Of a DNA stretch of 64,000 nt, positions 41,501 to 53,312 are shown in pieces. The stretch lies in assembly GCF_021869535.1 (NCBI RefSeq), contig NW_026262712.1:99142140-99206139 (forward strand). The letters are read 5' to 3'. The position numbers were made by a program, and so were the translations under genes. The stretch is from Mytilus californianus (lineage: Eukaryota > Mollusca > Bivalvia > Mytilida > Mytilidae). Numbering within the stretch: the stretch's first letter is position 1; every line of letters begins with the position of its first letter. Below the pieces are notes generated by a model. It was not told where the DNA came from, did no database searches, and worked only from the letters and a program-made list of their open reading frames with translations.

Positions 41501-43260
41501 TGAAGGTCTTTCCACCCGTAAAGATCTATTTTGATATGAAACTATTAAAATTTGGTTTAAAGTGTCATTTTCAGCGTCAAATGATAGCTAAATGTACGCT
41601 GATTCCAAAAATATTTGGTTTCCATACATTTTTTTCTAAATAAGGGAGATAATTTGTCACTTCCGGTTTGCTTTTTCAAGGTCATAATGGCTTGTAACCT
41701 AATGCACAAAGTTCAATGGCTTTATGTTGTATAAATATGAATTTAAAGCAAAGGTCAAAATCTAGAACGTCAAATTGACTTATGACCTTGACCTCAATTT
41801 CAAGGTCATATACCAAAGACATTAAATCAAAAGACCCTAGGTCTCTAATATGTATGGTCAATGAGGTTTATCACTATACGCATAATTCTAATTATAAGAG
41901 GGGCGAAAACTCTTATTAAATGTCAGCGTACCCTTTCAACCAAAATAAATGACTTACGACATGTCGCAACTAACAGTTTAGTAAAAATGGGTTGTCGATA
42001 TCTTATACGGTTTTTGAAAAGAAGTGAACATAAGCCAAAATCAAAATTTAAAATATGACCTTGACCTTTAACCTTGACCTAATTTTTTTTTTGGGATCAA
42101 GGACCTCAAATCTAAAGACCCTAGGTCTCTATCACTTATGGTTTATCAGTTAGAAATGCATATCACTTATATCAAATGCATAAAGGGTAAAAACTTTCAT
42201 ATGGAGTCTCCATATAGCTTCAGTCCAAATGGTCATCCTAACCCTGAAGATGTAACGAGTAATTTGGTAAAATAAATTTGTCATAATCTTTTACGGTTGC
42301 GACGGAGTAGTGAACAAAAGAAAAACAGTGTTTTGGGAGATAACTCTCACAAGAAAAGGTATTCGGGTAAACAGGGTCAGTTTTAAAAGCGGATAAACTG
42401 TTCGATATCATATACCAAATATCTAAGCGACATCTTGTGAAACAATGATACTGTGCAAGAAAAGAAATTAGGCAGAAGAAAAAAAATAATAATAATTAAA
42501 AACCAGTAAAGATCTATTTTGATATTAAAATATTAAAAATCAGTCTAAAATGTCAGTTCCTATGGCTTTATGATGTATTAAAGATGAATTTAAAGCAAAG
42601 GTCAAAATCTAGAACGTCCTATTAACCTATGACCTTGACCTCAATTTCAAGGTCACAAACCAAGGACCTCGAATCAAAAGACCCTAGGTCTTTAATATGT
42701 ATGGTTAATGAGTTATATCACTCTACGCATAATTCTAAATAAAAGATGGGCGAAAACTCGCATTTATTGTATACGCACCCTTTCAACCAAAATTTATAAG
42801 TTACGACATGTCGCAACTAACAATTTAGTAAAAATAATTTGTCGAGATCGATGTTATACGGTTTTTGAAAATAAGTGAAAATAAGCCAAAATCTAAATTT
42901 ATAAAATGACCTTGGCCTATGACCTTGACCTAATTTTCATTTTTTTGGACCAAGGACCTTAAATCAAAAGACCCTATGTCTCTATCACTTATGGTTTACC
43001 AGTTAGAAATGCATATTACTTATATAAAATGCATAAGGGGAAATAACTCTCATATGGAGTCTCCTGAACGCTCCGGTCCTAATAAATATCCTAATCCTGA
43101 AGATGTAACGAGTAATTTGGTAAAATAAATTTGTCGTAATCTTTTATGGTTGGGAGCGTCTAAACAATACGATATCATATTCCAAATATCTAAGCGACAT
43201 CTTATGAAACAACAATACTACGCAAGAAGAAAAATTAGGCGGAAGAAAAAAAAATAATAA
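38585..43260. repeat. Satellite block 1: ~1.1 kb units rich in TGACCT half-sites
   Basis: The landmark ACGACATGTCGCAACTA recurs at about 38,645, 39,780, 40,940 (ATTACATG variant), 41,955 and 42,803, giving units of roughly 1.14, 1.16, 1.02 and 0.85 kb. Each unit has runs such as TGACCTTGACCTTTGACCTT, AAGACCCTAGGTCTCTATCA, CTTCCGG words, then GGCGGAAGAAAAAAA, A/T-rich sequence, a CAATTGTTCAGAGAACAATTG hairpin and AGGTCTTTCC. Hairpins are at 39,195, 40,333 and 41,482; the fourth unit lacks it (about 42,507). The open frames inside lack ATG starts or protein character and follow from the repeat. Confidence 0.88.
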
Positions 43261-46200
43261 TTAAAATGTCAATTGTTCTTGAACAATTGAGAGGTCTTTC
43301 CTTTTCATAATGTAAAATATATGTTTCAATAGGCGTAGAATGCATTGAAAAGCTCTTTAACACACTTAAAACCCTTAAAATATGACAAAAACACAAAATC
43401 CGCTATTAGGGACATGACCTTAACTTTGACCTTATGACCTTTGTCAAGGTCATTGGTCCAGGATGTCATTACAAAAAACCCCATGGATCTAGGATCTTTG
43501 GTTCAAGAGTAAAAGCTAATTTTGTCTTTTCAGAAACAGTTAATTGGGGCTATGCCCCTTACAGATAGGTCAAATCTCTTTGGTCATAATGTAAAAAAGT
43601 TTTGCCTTTAGGACCCAAACATTTTTCACTATTGACGATTTCTGTAAGTATAATCGTTTTTGAGATATCCAATAAAAAGTGGTTAGGTCAAAGGTCAAGG
43701 TCAACCTTGAAAAGCTTCAGAACACACTGAAAATACTTTATATAAGGTCAAAAATACATAATTCGTTATCTGAGACATGACCTTGACTTTTGACCTTGTG
43801 ACCTTTGTCAAGGTCATTGGTCCCAAATGTCATTGTTGAAGACCCCATGGGTCTAGGACCTTTGGTTTAACAGTAAAAGCTGATTTTGTCTTTTCAGAAA
43901 CTTAAAACAGGGGTTATGCCCCTTACAGAAAGGTCGAATCTCTTCGGTCAAAATAAAAAAAAGTTGCGCCTTAGTCACCTTAACATTTTTCACTATTTAC
44001 TTATTTTTTAAGTATATATAATCGTTTTTGAGATATCGAATAAAAAGTGGTTAGGTCAAAGGTCAAGGTCAACCTTAAAAAGCTTCAGAACACACTGAAA
44101 ATACTTTAAATAAGGTCAAAAATATATAATTCGTTATCCGGGACATGACCTTGACCTTTGACCTTGTGACCTTTGTCAAGGTCATTGGTCCCAAATGTCA
44201 TTGTTGAAGACCCCATGGGTCTAGGACCTTTGGTTTAACAGTAAAAGCTGATTTTGTCTTTTCAGAAACCTAAAACAGGGGTAATGCCCCTTACAGAAAG
44301 GTCAAATCTCTTCAGAGAAAATGTAAAAAAGTTGCGGCTTTACGACCCAAATATTTTTCACTATTTACTATTTCTGTAAGATTAACCGTTTTTGAGATAT
44401 CCAATAAAAAGTTGTAAGGTCAAAGGTCAAGGTCAACCTTAAAAAGCTTTAAAAGACACTAAAAATCCCTTAAATAAGGTCAAAAACACATAATTCGCTA
44501 TCTGGGACATGACCTTGACCTTTGACCTTGTGACCTTTGTCAAGGTCATTGGTCCCAAATGTCATTGTTGAAGACCCCATGGATCTAGGACCTTTAGTTA
44601 TATAGTAAAAGCTGATTTTGTTTTACTATTTCTGTAAGTATAATCGTTTTTGAGATATCGAATAAAAAGTTGTAAGGTCAAAGGTCAAGGTCAACATTAA
44701 AAACCTTTAAAACACACTTTAAATCCTTTAAATAAGGTCGAAAACACATAATTCGCTATCTGGGACATGACCTTGACCTTTTGTCAAGGTCATTGGTCCC
44801 TATTGTCATTGTTGAAGACCCCATGGATCTAGGACCTTTGGTTATATAGTAAAAGCTGATTTTGTCTTTTCAGAAACCTAAAACAGGGGTTATGCCCCTT
44901 ACAGAAAGGTCAAATCTCTTCTGTCAAATGTTACAAAGTTGCGCCTTAATGACCCAAACATTTTCCACTATTCAAAACTTCTGTAAGTATAATGGTTTCT
45001 TAGATTATCCCATAACAAGGTGTAAGGTCAAAGGTCAAGGTCAACATACAAATTTGACCTTGAGGAATTTTGAAAGTCACATGAATTGATCATTGGTGAA
45101 GATCCTAGGTGGCTACGACTTACGGGTTCTGAGTTTTGATGAACAACCAACACCGGTTAATTTTCAAAGGGGCATAATCCTACCAATGAGTCGTTGAATC
45201 TTTTCGATCCAAATGTAACGAAGAACCGGGGTCTGGTCCTGAACAAATTTCACCCTTTGCTTTTTTTCTACCTATTACGGTTACGGTGTTTGAATGATAA
45301 CAAGGTTTTTATGTTTCGGAGGGATAACTCCGGACCGACAAAATTTTACGACTCACAGGGTGAGTTCCGGACAGGTATTTGTAACACCGATACAAAGTGT
45401 GAACCCGAAAGCGACATGGCTTACAGTTACGGAGGGAAATTTTGTCAAAGTTTGGCGGAACAAAAAGAATAATAATTAAAATGTCAATTGTTCTTGAACA
45501 ATTGAGAGGTCTTTCCTTTTCATTATGTGAAATAAATGTTTAAATAAGCGTATCATGCATTGAAAAGCTCTAAAACACACACAAAACTCTTAAAATATGG
45601 TCAAAAACACATAATTCGGAATTTGGGACATGACCTTGACTTTTGACCTTATGACCTTTGTCAAGTTCATTGGTCCACGATGTCATAACAAAAGACCCCA
45701 TGGGTCTAGGACCTTTGGTTCATGAGTTAAAGCTTATTTTGTCTTTTCTAAAACAGTTAACAGGGGTTATGCCCCTTACAGATAAGTCAAAATGTAAAAA
45801 AGTTGCGCCTTTATGTCCAAATTATTTTTCACTATTTACTGTTTCTGTAAGTATTATCGTTTTTGAGATATCCGATAAATAAATTTTAAGGTCAAAGGTC
45901 AAGGTCAACCTCAAAAAGCTTTAAAACACACTAAAAATCCTTTAGATAAGGTCAAAAACACTTAATTCACTATCTGGGACATGACCTTGACCTTTGACCT
46001 TGTGACCATTGTCAAGGTCATTGGTCTCTTATGTCATTGCTGAAGACCCTAGGGGTCTAGGACCTTTGGTTCAATAGTTAAAGCTGATTTTGTCTTTTCA
46101 GAAACAGTTAACGGGGGTTATGCCCCGTACGGATAGGTCAAATCTCTTCGGTCATTATGTAAAAAAGTTGCGCCTAAATGTCCCAAACATTTTTCACTAT

Positions 46201-49052
46201 TTACTATTTCTGTAAGTATAATCGTTTTTGAGATATCGAATAAAAAGTTGTAAGGTCAAAGGTCAAGGTCAACATTAAAAACCTTTAAAACACACTTTAA
46301 ATCCTTTAAATAAGGTCGAAAACACATAATTCGCTATCTGGGACATGACCTTGACCTTTTGTCAAGGTCATTGGTCCCTATTGTCATTGTTGAAGACCCC
46401 ATGGATCTAGGACCTTTGGTTATATAGTAAAAGCTGATTTTGTCTTTTCAGAAACCTAAAACAGGGGTTATGCCCCTTACAGAAAGGTCAAATCTCTTCT
46501 GTCAAATGTTACAAAGTTGCGCCTTAATGACCCAAACATTTTCCACTATTCAAAACTTCTGTAAGTATAATGGTTTCTTAGATTATCCCATAACAAGGTG
46601 TAAGGTCAAAGGTCAAGGTCAACATACAAATTTGACCTTGAGGAATTTTGAAAGTCACATGAATTGATCATTGGTGAAGATCCTAGGTGGCTACGACTTA
46701 CGGGTTCTGAGTTTTGATGAACAACCAACACCGGTTAATTTTCAAAGGGGCATAATCCTACCAATGAGTCGTTGAATCTTTTCGATCCAAATGTAACGAA
46801 GAACCGGGGTCTGGTCCTGAACAAATTTCACCCTTTGCTTTTTTTCTACCTATTACGGTTACGGTGTTTGAATGATAACAAGGTTTTTATGTTTCGGAGG
46901 GATAACTCCGGACCGACAAAATTTTACGACTCACAGGGTGAGTTCCGGACAGGTATTTGTAACACCGATACAAAGTGTGAACCCGAAAGCGACATGGCTT
47001 ACAGTTACGGAGGGAAATTTTGTCAAAGTTTGGCGGAACAAAAAGAATAATAATTAAAATGTCAATTGTTCTTGAACAATTGAGAGGTCTTTCCTTTTCA
47101 TTATGTGAAATAAATGTTTAAATAAGCGTATCATGCATTGAAAAGCTCTAAAACACACACAAAACTCTTAAAATATGGTCAAAAACACATAATTCGGAAT
47201 TTGGGACATGACCTTGACTTTTGACCTTATGACCTTTGTCAAGGTCATTGGTCCACGATGTCATAACAAAAGACCCCATGGGTCTAGGACCTTTGGTTCA
47301 TGAGTTAAAGCTTATTTTGTCTTTTCTAAAACAGTTAACAGGGGTTATGCCCCTTACAGATAAGTCAAAATGTAAAAAAGTTGCGCCTTTATGTCCAAAT
47401 TATTTTTCACTATTTACTGTTTCTGTAAGTATTATCGTTTTTGAGATATCCGATAAATAAATTTTAAGGTCAAAGGTCAAGGTCAACCTCAAAAAGCTTT
47501 AAAACACACTAAAAATCCTTTAGATAAGGTCAAAAACACTTAATTCACTATCTGGGACATGACCTTGACCTTTGACCTTGTGACCATTGTCAAGGTCATT
47601 GGTCTCTTATGTCATTGCTGAAGACCCTAGGGGTCTAGGACCTTTGGTTCAATAGTTAAAGCTGATTTTGTCTTTTCAGAAACAGTTAACGGGGGTTATG
47701 CCCCTTACGGATAGGTCAAATCTCTTCGGTCATTATGTAAAAAAGTTGCGCCTAAATGTCCCAAACATTTTTCACTATTTACTATTTCTGTAAGTATAAT
47801 CGTTTTTGAGATATCGAATAAAAAGTTGTAAGGTCAAAGGTCAAGGTCAACCTTAAAAACCTTTAAAACACACTTTAAATCCTTTAAATAAGGTCGAAAA
47901 CACATAATTCGCTATCTGGGACATGACCTTGACCTTTGACCTTGTGACCTTTGTCAAGGTCATTGGTCCCAAATGTCATTGTTGAAGACCCCATGGATCT
48001 AGGACCTTTGGTTATATAGTAAAAGCTGATTTTGTCTTTTCAGAAACCGAAAACAGGGGTTATGCCCCTTACAGAAAGGTCAAATCTCTTCGGTCAAAAT
48101 GTAACAAAGTTGCGCCTTAATGACCCAAACATTTTCCACTACTCAAAACTTCTGTAAGTATAATGGTTTCTGAGATTATCCCATAACAAGGTGTAAGGTC
48201 AAAGGTCAAGGTCAACATACAAATTTGACCTTGTGGCATTTTGAAAGTCACATGAATTGATGATCATTGGTGAAGATCCTAGGTGGCTACGACTTACGGT
48301 TTCTGAGTTTTGATGGCCAACCGACACCGTTTTATTTTCAAAGAGGCATAACCCTACCAATGAGTCGTTGAATCTTTTCGATCCAAATGTAACGAAGAAC
48401 CGGGGTCTGGTCCTGAACAAATTTCACCCTTTGCTTTTTTTCTACCTATTACGGTTACGGTGTTTGAATGATAACAAGGTTTTTATGTTTCGGAGGGATA
48501 ACTGCGGACCGACAAAATTTTACGACTCACAGGGTGAGTTCCGGATAGGTATTTGTAACACCGATACAAAGTGTGAACCCGAAAGCGACATGGCTTACGG
48601 TTACGGAGGGAAATTTTGTCAAAGTTTGGCGGAACAAAAAGAATAATAATTAAAATGTCAATTGTTCTTGAACAATTGAGAGGTCTTTCCTTTTCATTAT
48701 GTAAAATATATGTTTAAATAAGCGTATAATGCATTGAAAAGCTCTAAAACACACACAAAACCCTTAAAATATGGTCAAAAACACATAATTAGGAATTTGG
48801 GACATGACCTTGACTTTTGACCTAATGACCTTTGTCAAGGCCATTGGTCCACGATGTCATAACAAAAGACCCCATGGGTCTAGGACCTTTGGGTCATGAG
48901 TTAAAGCTTATTTTGTCTTTTCTAAAACAGATAACAGGGGTTATGCCCCTTACGGATATGTCAAATCTCTTCGGTCAAATGTAAAAAAGTTGCGCCTTTA
49001 TGTCCCAATTATTTTTCACTATTTACTATTTCTGTAAGTATTATCGTTTTTG
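43261..49052. repeat. Satellite block 2: ~366 bp monomers and a 1,578 bp higher-order unit
   Basis: 43,680-44,670 holds head-to-tail monomers of about 366 bp (AGGTCAAAGGTCAAGGTCAA ... GACCCCATGGGTCTAGGACC ... CTATTTCTGTAAGTATAATC). From about 44,628 a 1,578 bp unit repeats almost perfectly: 44,628-46,205 and 46,206-47,783 differ at only a few bases. A third, more diverged copy runs 47,784 to about 49,050. Each unit includes a segment ending GGCGGAACAAAAAGAATAAT and the hairpin CAATTGTTCTTGAACAATTG (43,270; 45,485; 47,063; 48,659), followed by GAGAGGTCTTTCC. Repeated 92- and 75-codon frames start at TTG and are by-products. Confidence 0.92.
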
Positions 49053-49560
49053 AGGAACTACTGCTGATAGATCTATGATATTTTGTGTGAAGTTGCATTG
49101 CTATCAGTACATATCAGTTTGATGACTATTTTGAGACCCTGTCCCCTAGGCCATGGTTCAGTGACTTCCAATTAATTAGCAATTTTAAATGTTAAGTTTT
49201 CTGCTTAAGTTAGATTGATTGGAACTACTTGTGATAGATCAATGATATTTTGTTTGAAGTTGCATCACTATCAGTGCATATCAGTTTGACGACTATTTTG
49301 AGACCCTGCCCCCTAGGCTATGGTCCAGTGACTTTCAATCAATTAACAATTTTCAGTGTTAGTTTGATAGGAACTACTTACAATAGACAATATTTTCTAT
49401 AAAGTTACATTGCTGTTTGTACATCTCAGTTTATCAACCATTTCGAGGCCCTACCCACTAGTTGGTTCAGCGACTTTGAATTAATTAGCAATGTTGCTGT
49501 TCATCAGATTGTCTGTTTCTGAATTTTATGCCGACAGGCGAGATATATCTCTGTGTCAAC
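49053..49560. repeat. Tandem repeat, ~160-168 bp unit, three copies
   Basis: GGAACTACT begins copies at about 49,053, 49,221 and 49,380. Each contains ATGATATTTTGT, GAAGTTGCAT, CAGTTTGA.GACTATTTTGAG and CAGTGACTT.CAAT. It ends GACAGGCGAGATATATCTCTGTGTCAAC, a tail I associate with bivalve repeats. It abuts the satellite abruptly within a monomer. Confidence 0.8.
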
Positions 49561-49574
49561 ATTTTATTATTCTC

Positions 49575-50748
49575 ATTATTTTGAACGATCTTCAGCAGTA
49601 TATATTTAAGAAATAAATATTTGTGGTTTAAGTTGTGTTACTGATGAAATAGAGGATGAGTTTGATATCTACATACAACTTTTTGTGTTATTGTACGCAG
49701 ATGATATAGTGTTATTTTCTGATAATGAATCTGATCTACAGTTGCAATTAAATATATTCCATGAGTATTGCAGTACCTAGAAATTGAAAGTAAACACTAA
49801 TAAAACTAAGATCATAATTTTTTCTGGAGGTAGATTACCCAATAATATTTATTTTAAATATGGTGGTAATGCATTGGAGATAGTTAACGAATTGACTTAC
49901 CTTGGGTTGAACTTTTCAAGAACAGGTAGCTTTATGAGTGCTAAGAAAATTTTAGTTCGAAAAGCAAATAAAGCAATGTATGAAGTATTGAAAAAGGGGA
50001 GGTTGCACAACTTGTCAGTGAAATCTCAATATGATCTCATTGATAAAATTGTGAAGCCAATCCTCCTATATGGATGTGAGATTTGGGGTTTCAGTAATAC
50101 TGATATTATAGAAAGTGTGCATTTGAAATTTTGTAAATTATTATTAAATCTTAAGAAGTTGACACCTTATTTTATGATTTATGGTGAACTTGGTATTTAT
50201 CCCATGTCTTTATATATACAGCTGCGTATGGTTAATTTTTGGCCAAAAATTGTAGATAGGGATGATAGCAGGATTGCAACAATAATATAGCAGACTGTTC
50301 ATCAAAAGGTTTAGCTTACAAATTATTTAAACAAAATTTTGTATATGAAGAATATCTGAATATTTTAAGTGATAATGATAGAATAACATATTGAAGATTT
50401 AGAACGGGAAACCACAAGTTACTCATTGAAACTGGTAGATGGAATAAAATTGAACGTAACTATAGATATTGTAATTTATGTCAATGTAACGAGATTGATG
50501 ATGAATTTCATTACATTTTGCAGTGTAGTTTTTTGGCAAATGTTCGAGCACAATATTGGATACTTTTTTCTTGCACAGAATTAATATACTAAAGTTTAGA
50601 AAACTGTTTCAGTTAAAATACAAAAATAAATTAAAAAAGCTGTGCAAATTTATCAGATGTATAAATTTTCGGTTTATTCCTTCAATGCCTACACCTTTTG
50701 ATCTGCCGACAAAATACAAGTAGAAAAATGTAGGCATTCGGGGAATAG
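49575..50748 (+). pseudogene. Dead LINE: reverse-transcriptase C-terminal half and zinc-finger region
   Basis: After a frameshifted 'LNDLQQYIFKK', the frame reads DEFDIYIQLFVLLYADDIVL, with the YADD catalytic motif of non-LTR reverse transcriptases, then LKVNTNKTKIIIFSGG and ELTYLGLNFSRTGSF, the usual thumb region, to about 50,290. An in-frame TAG at about 49,778 replaces the Trp normally found in 'W..KVN..KTK'. Further stops follow. At 50,460-50,560 a degraded C-terminal cysteine/histidine motif (RYCNLC...EFHYILQC) is visible. There is no endonuclease domain upstream, because the repeat at 49,053 adjoins. 5'-truncated, inactive. Confidence 0.8.
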
Positions 50749-50765
50749 TGTCTTATTAAAATTAA

Positions 50766-51290
50766 GGTTCATCAAAAGGAATTGAAAAATATGGCCGTGT
50801 TTACACCACAAAATCTACTATGAGTACAGACAACCTGATACATCTAGGAAAGTTTTAAGGCATGGCAGGACCTAGATATATAAAAGTTATATGTAGTCTA
50901 TGTTTCAGAAAATTAAAAACTTACCTGGATTGTGATATGCATTTTTTTCCAGTCTGCAGAAGATAGCAAAATAAACAAACACATGAGTTTCATTTGATAC
51001 GGTCCACTCAGTTATACAGTTTAAATCACCTATTGTTTGCAGATGTCTATTGTCCATCTATTGTCCATTTAAATCAATACTACTCATAACATTTATTATA
51101 TAAGGAGAGCTTCTCAAACCTCTTTCCCAACTTAGTTTATTTTGGCACCTTCTGCAGGAATGAAAAAAAAAAATGAATAGCAAAATCCAGAAAAGTTTAT
51201 AATTTTCTGAAGGTGCATAGGTTTGTCTGTACTCAGATTAAAATTTGTGGTGTAAATACGGCCATAGTAGCCAAAAAGTTATGATGAACC
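50766..51290. mobile_element. piggyBac-like MITE, family M, copy 3 (complete)
   Basis: TTAA at 50,762-50,765 and 51,291-51,294 encloses GGTTCATCAAAAGG...GTTATGATGAACC. About 75 bases at each end pair (AAATATGGCCGTGTTTACAC; GTGTAAATACGGCCATAGTA). It is closely similar to 33,146-33,613 and more distant from 37,604. It lies in the 3' part of the dead LINE, so it is younger than that LINE. Confidence 0.85.
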
Positions 51291-51294
51291 TTAA

Positions 51295-52360
51295 GTGTAG
51301 TCAAATCAAACAGTAATTATAATCTGTGCAGGTAAGCTGAGTTTCCCAATTAAAATTTCAGGTAAAATTCTTATTTTCCTGTTTGTTTGCAATAAACTAA
51401 TATTTTGTATTTTTTTCTGTATATATGTTTGAAATGATTTTTTTAAGGAATGATAAAAACACTCTTCTTTGACAGCTAAGTAAATGTAAACGAAAGATGA
51501 ATATATATTTATTCGTGTTCATGATCAAGAATATAGATAATATTCAAGATAAGAAAAAAAGCACATAAATATCAAAGCACTTGTCACAATAACAAATAAA
51601 TTAAACATACATGTCTTTGAAATTTACAACATGAATATAGTCACATATTGCCATCACAAGTATACACCATATTGTCAATTTAGTCCTAATGAAGGAGGTA
51701 TGGAACAGCACCTACAAACTGAACTGTCGAAATCTCTAGTACGTTCTGGTATCGGATCTTTAGGTTGAAGAGTCTATCTTTAATTTCCCTGTATTTTCGC
51801 TTATTGGTTTGCTCATACATTAAATATTTCTATGAATAATACTTTAAAATTTATATGATTTTTATTTATAAATGTACTATTTAAGTCTTATATGCATGAT
51901 TTTTTTATTAGTTGTTATTCTCGTTTGAATTGTTAAATACATTTGTCATTTCGGGTCCTTTTATAGCTGACTATGTGGTATGGGTTTTATTCATTGTTGA
52001 AGGCCGTACGTTGACCTATAATTGTTAATTTCTGTGTCATTTGGTCTCTTGTGGAGAGTTGTCTCATTAGCAATCATACAACATCTTCTTATTTTTATAT
52101 TAAAACAGTCGTTCTTTCATTTATTTGTTTCAATTTTAATTTCTTACTTTGCATTTTAATACTATTTTCCTTAATATCAATTTTTAACTTAAAAGTTAAT
52201 ATCATTATTCCATTTCATTTAAATTAAATTTTTATTAAAAAAAATATATATTTTTATGGTGAAAAATAATTTTTACCTTTAAACTACTCTTTTCCTAATT
52301 ATCAAATTTTGTTCTAAAACAACACCAATTTATTAAAACAACATCTATTCAATTTTTTTT
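51295..52360. repeat. Spacer with repeat A copy at 51,936-52,105
   Basis: 51,936-52,105 is the 3' half of repeat A (TTTATAGCTGACTATGTGGT; TTGAAGGCCGTACG; AGTTGTCTCATTAGCAATCA; CATCTTCTTATTTTTATA). 51,295-51,935 and 52,106-52,360 are AT-rich with nothing recognised. Confidence 0.6.
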
Positions 52361-52600
52361 GTAGGCATTCGAGGAATAGATTTTGTACGAAATGTAGGCA
52401 TTCCAGGAAGACACCAACTTTTCAAGTGAGTCTTCCTGGTTAATCACCACTCGTCGTCACTAATGTTTTATTATTATTATATTTTTTTTCATCCCATCTT
52501 GTCATGTGTGTTTATGTCATTTTATAACTTTTGATGAACTTCTTAATACCATTGTAATTATATGGTGTTTAAGAATTAAAGAATCTTGAATCTTGAAACT
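52361..52600 (+). mobile_element. LINE 3' end with short tandem tail
   Basis: GTAGGCATTCGAGGAATAG repeats the sequence at 50,730-50,748 (one difference), and a related GTAGGCATTCCAGGAAGA follows at about 52,396. The segment ends TTAAAGAATCTTGAATCTTGAA, a short 7-base tandem tail of the kind that ends several LINE clades. It is most simply the true 3' end of the dead LINE, separated by insertions. Confidence 0.55.
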
Positions 52601-53203
52601 GTTTTTTCTGCGTATACTTGATTATTGTTTTATTAAAATAATGTCTTATCTTGTAATATGCGTTTTGTGACCCCATTTGATGGAAAATAAAACATCTTCT
52701 TCTTTTACTTTCTAAATAGTATGTGTTTAATATAAATCAATTTCACATCTTTACATTACAGGTTACAACATTATAAAAAGTCGTTGGATTCCAATATACG
52801 TTAAGAAAATTCTGCCAAAAACTGTGCTTTCTCATGGGGATTTTATGCAGAATCATTATCTGAAATTTATTGTAGTTTGCAAAAAAGTCAAAAATAGAGC
52901 TCTAACTTAAGAAAGTGGATACCCACATTAAAAAAAAGTTGAGGCATAATCGAGTTATTGAAGGATAAGTACATGTTCATTTTTCATATTCTTGCGGATC
53001 CCATTGTAATCGGATGGTCATTATGGAATTCCAAGAAGTTCACAAAATAATTTAATACACAGGCAACATTTAGTGTAAATTTCATTGGTGAAATTAAGAC
53101 GACAACATTATTAGAATAGTACATATAAAAATTATAATAATTAAAAGATAATTCTCAATTGGTTATGACTTTCGTTCGGAGTTACATGAGCAAGTACCAA
53201 CCA
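52601..53203. other. Unrecognised AT-rich DNA
   Basis: Nothing supported. Confidence 0.4.
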
Positions 53204-53242
53204 ATGAATCAATCAATCTATCAATTAATTAAATCAATCAAC

Positions 53243-53310
<68 letters not shown>
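53204..53310. repeat. (AATC)n microsatellite
   Basis: About 16 uninterrupted AATC units (53,246-53,310) follow a degenerate start. The frame through it reads as NQSI repeats, an artefact. Confidence 0.95.

Positions 53311-53312
<2 letters not shown>

Noticed and set aside
44862-45089. 75- and 74-codon frames repeated in satellite block 2
   Set aside because: Same reason; they read through TGACCT repeats and have no start, splice or domain support.
45194-45472. A 92-codon open frame present in three satellite units (also 46,772 and 48,368)
   Set aside because: It starts at TTG, not ATG, has no known family, and its conservation is fully explained by the near identity of the DNA repeat.
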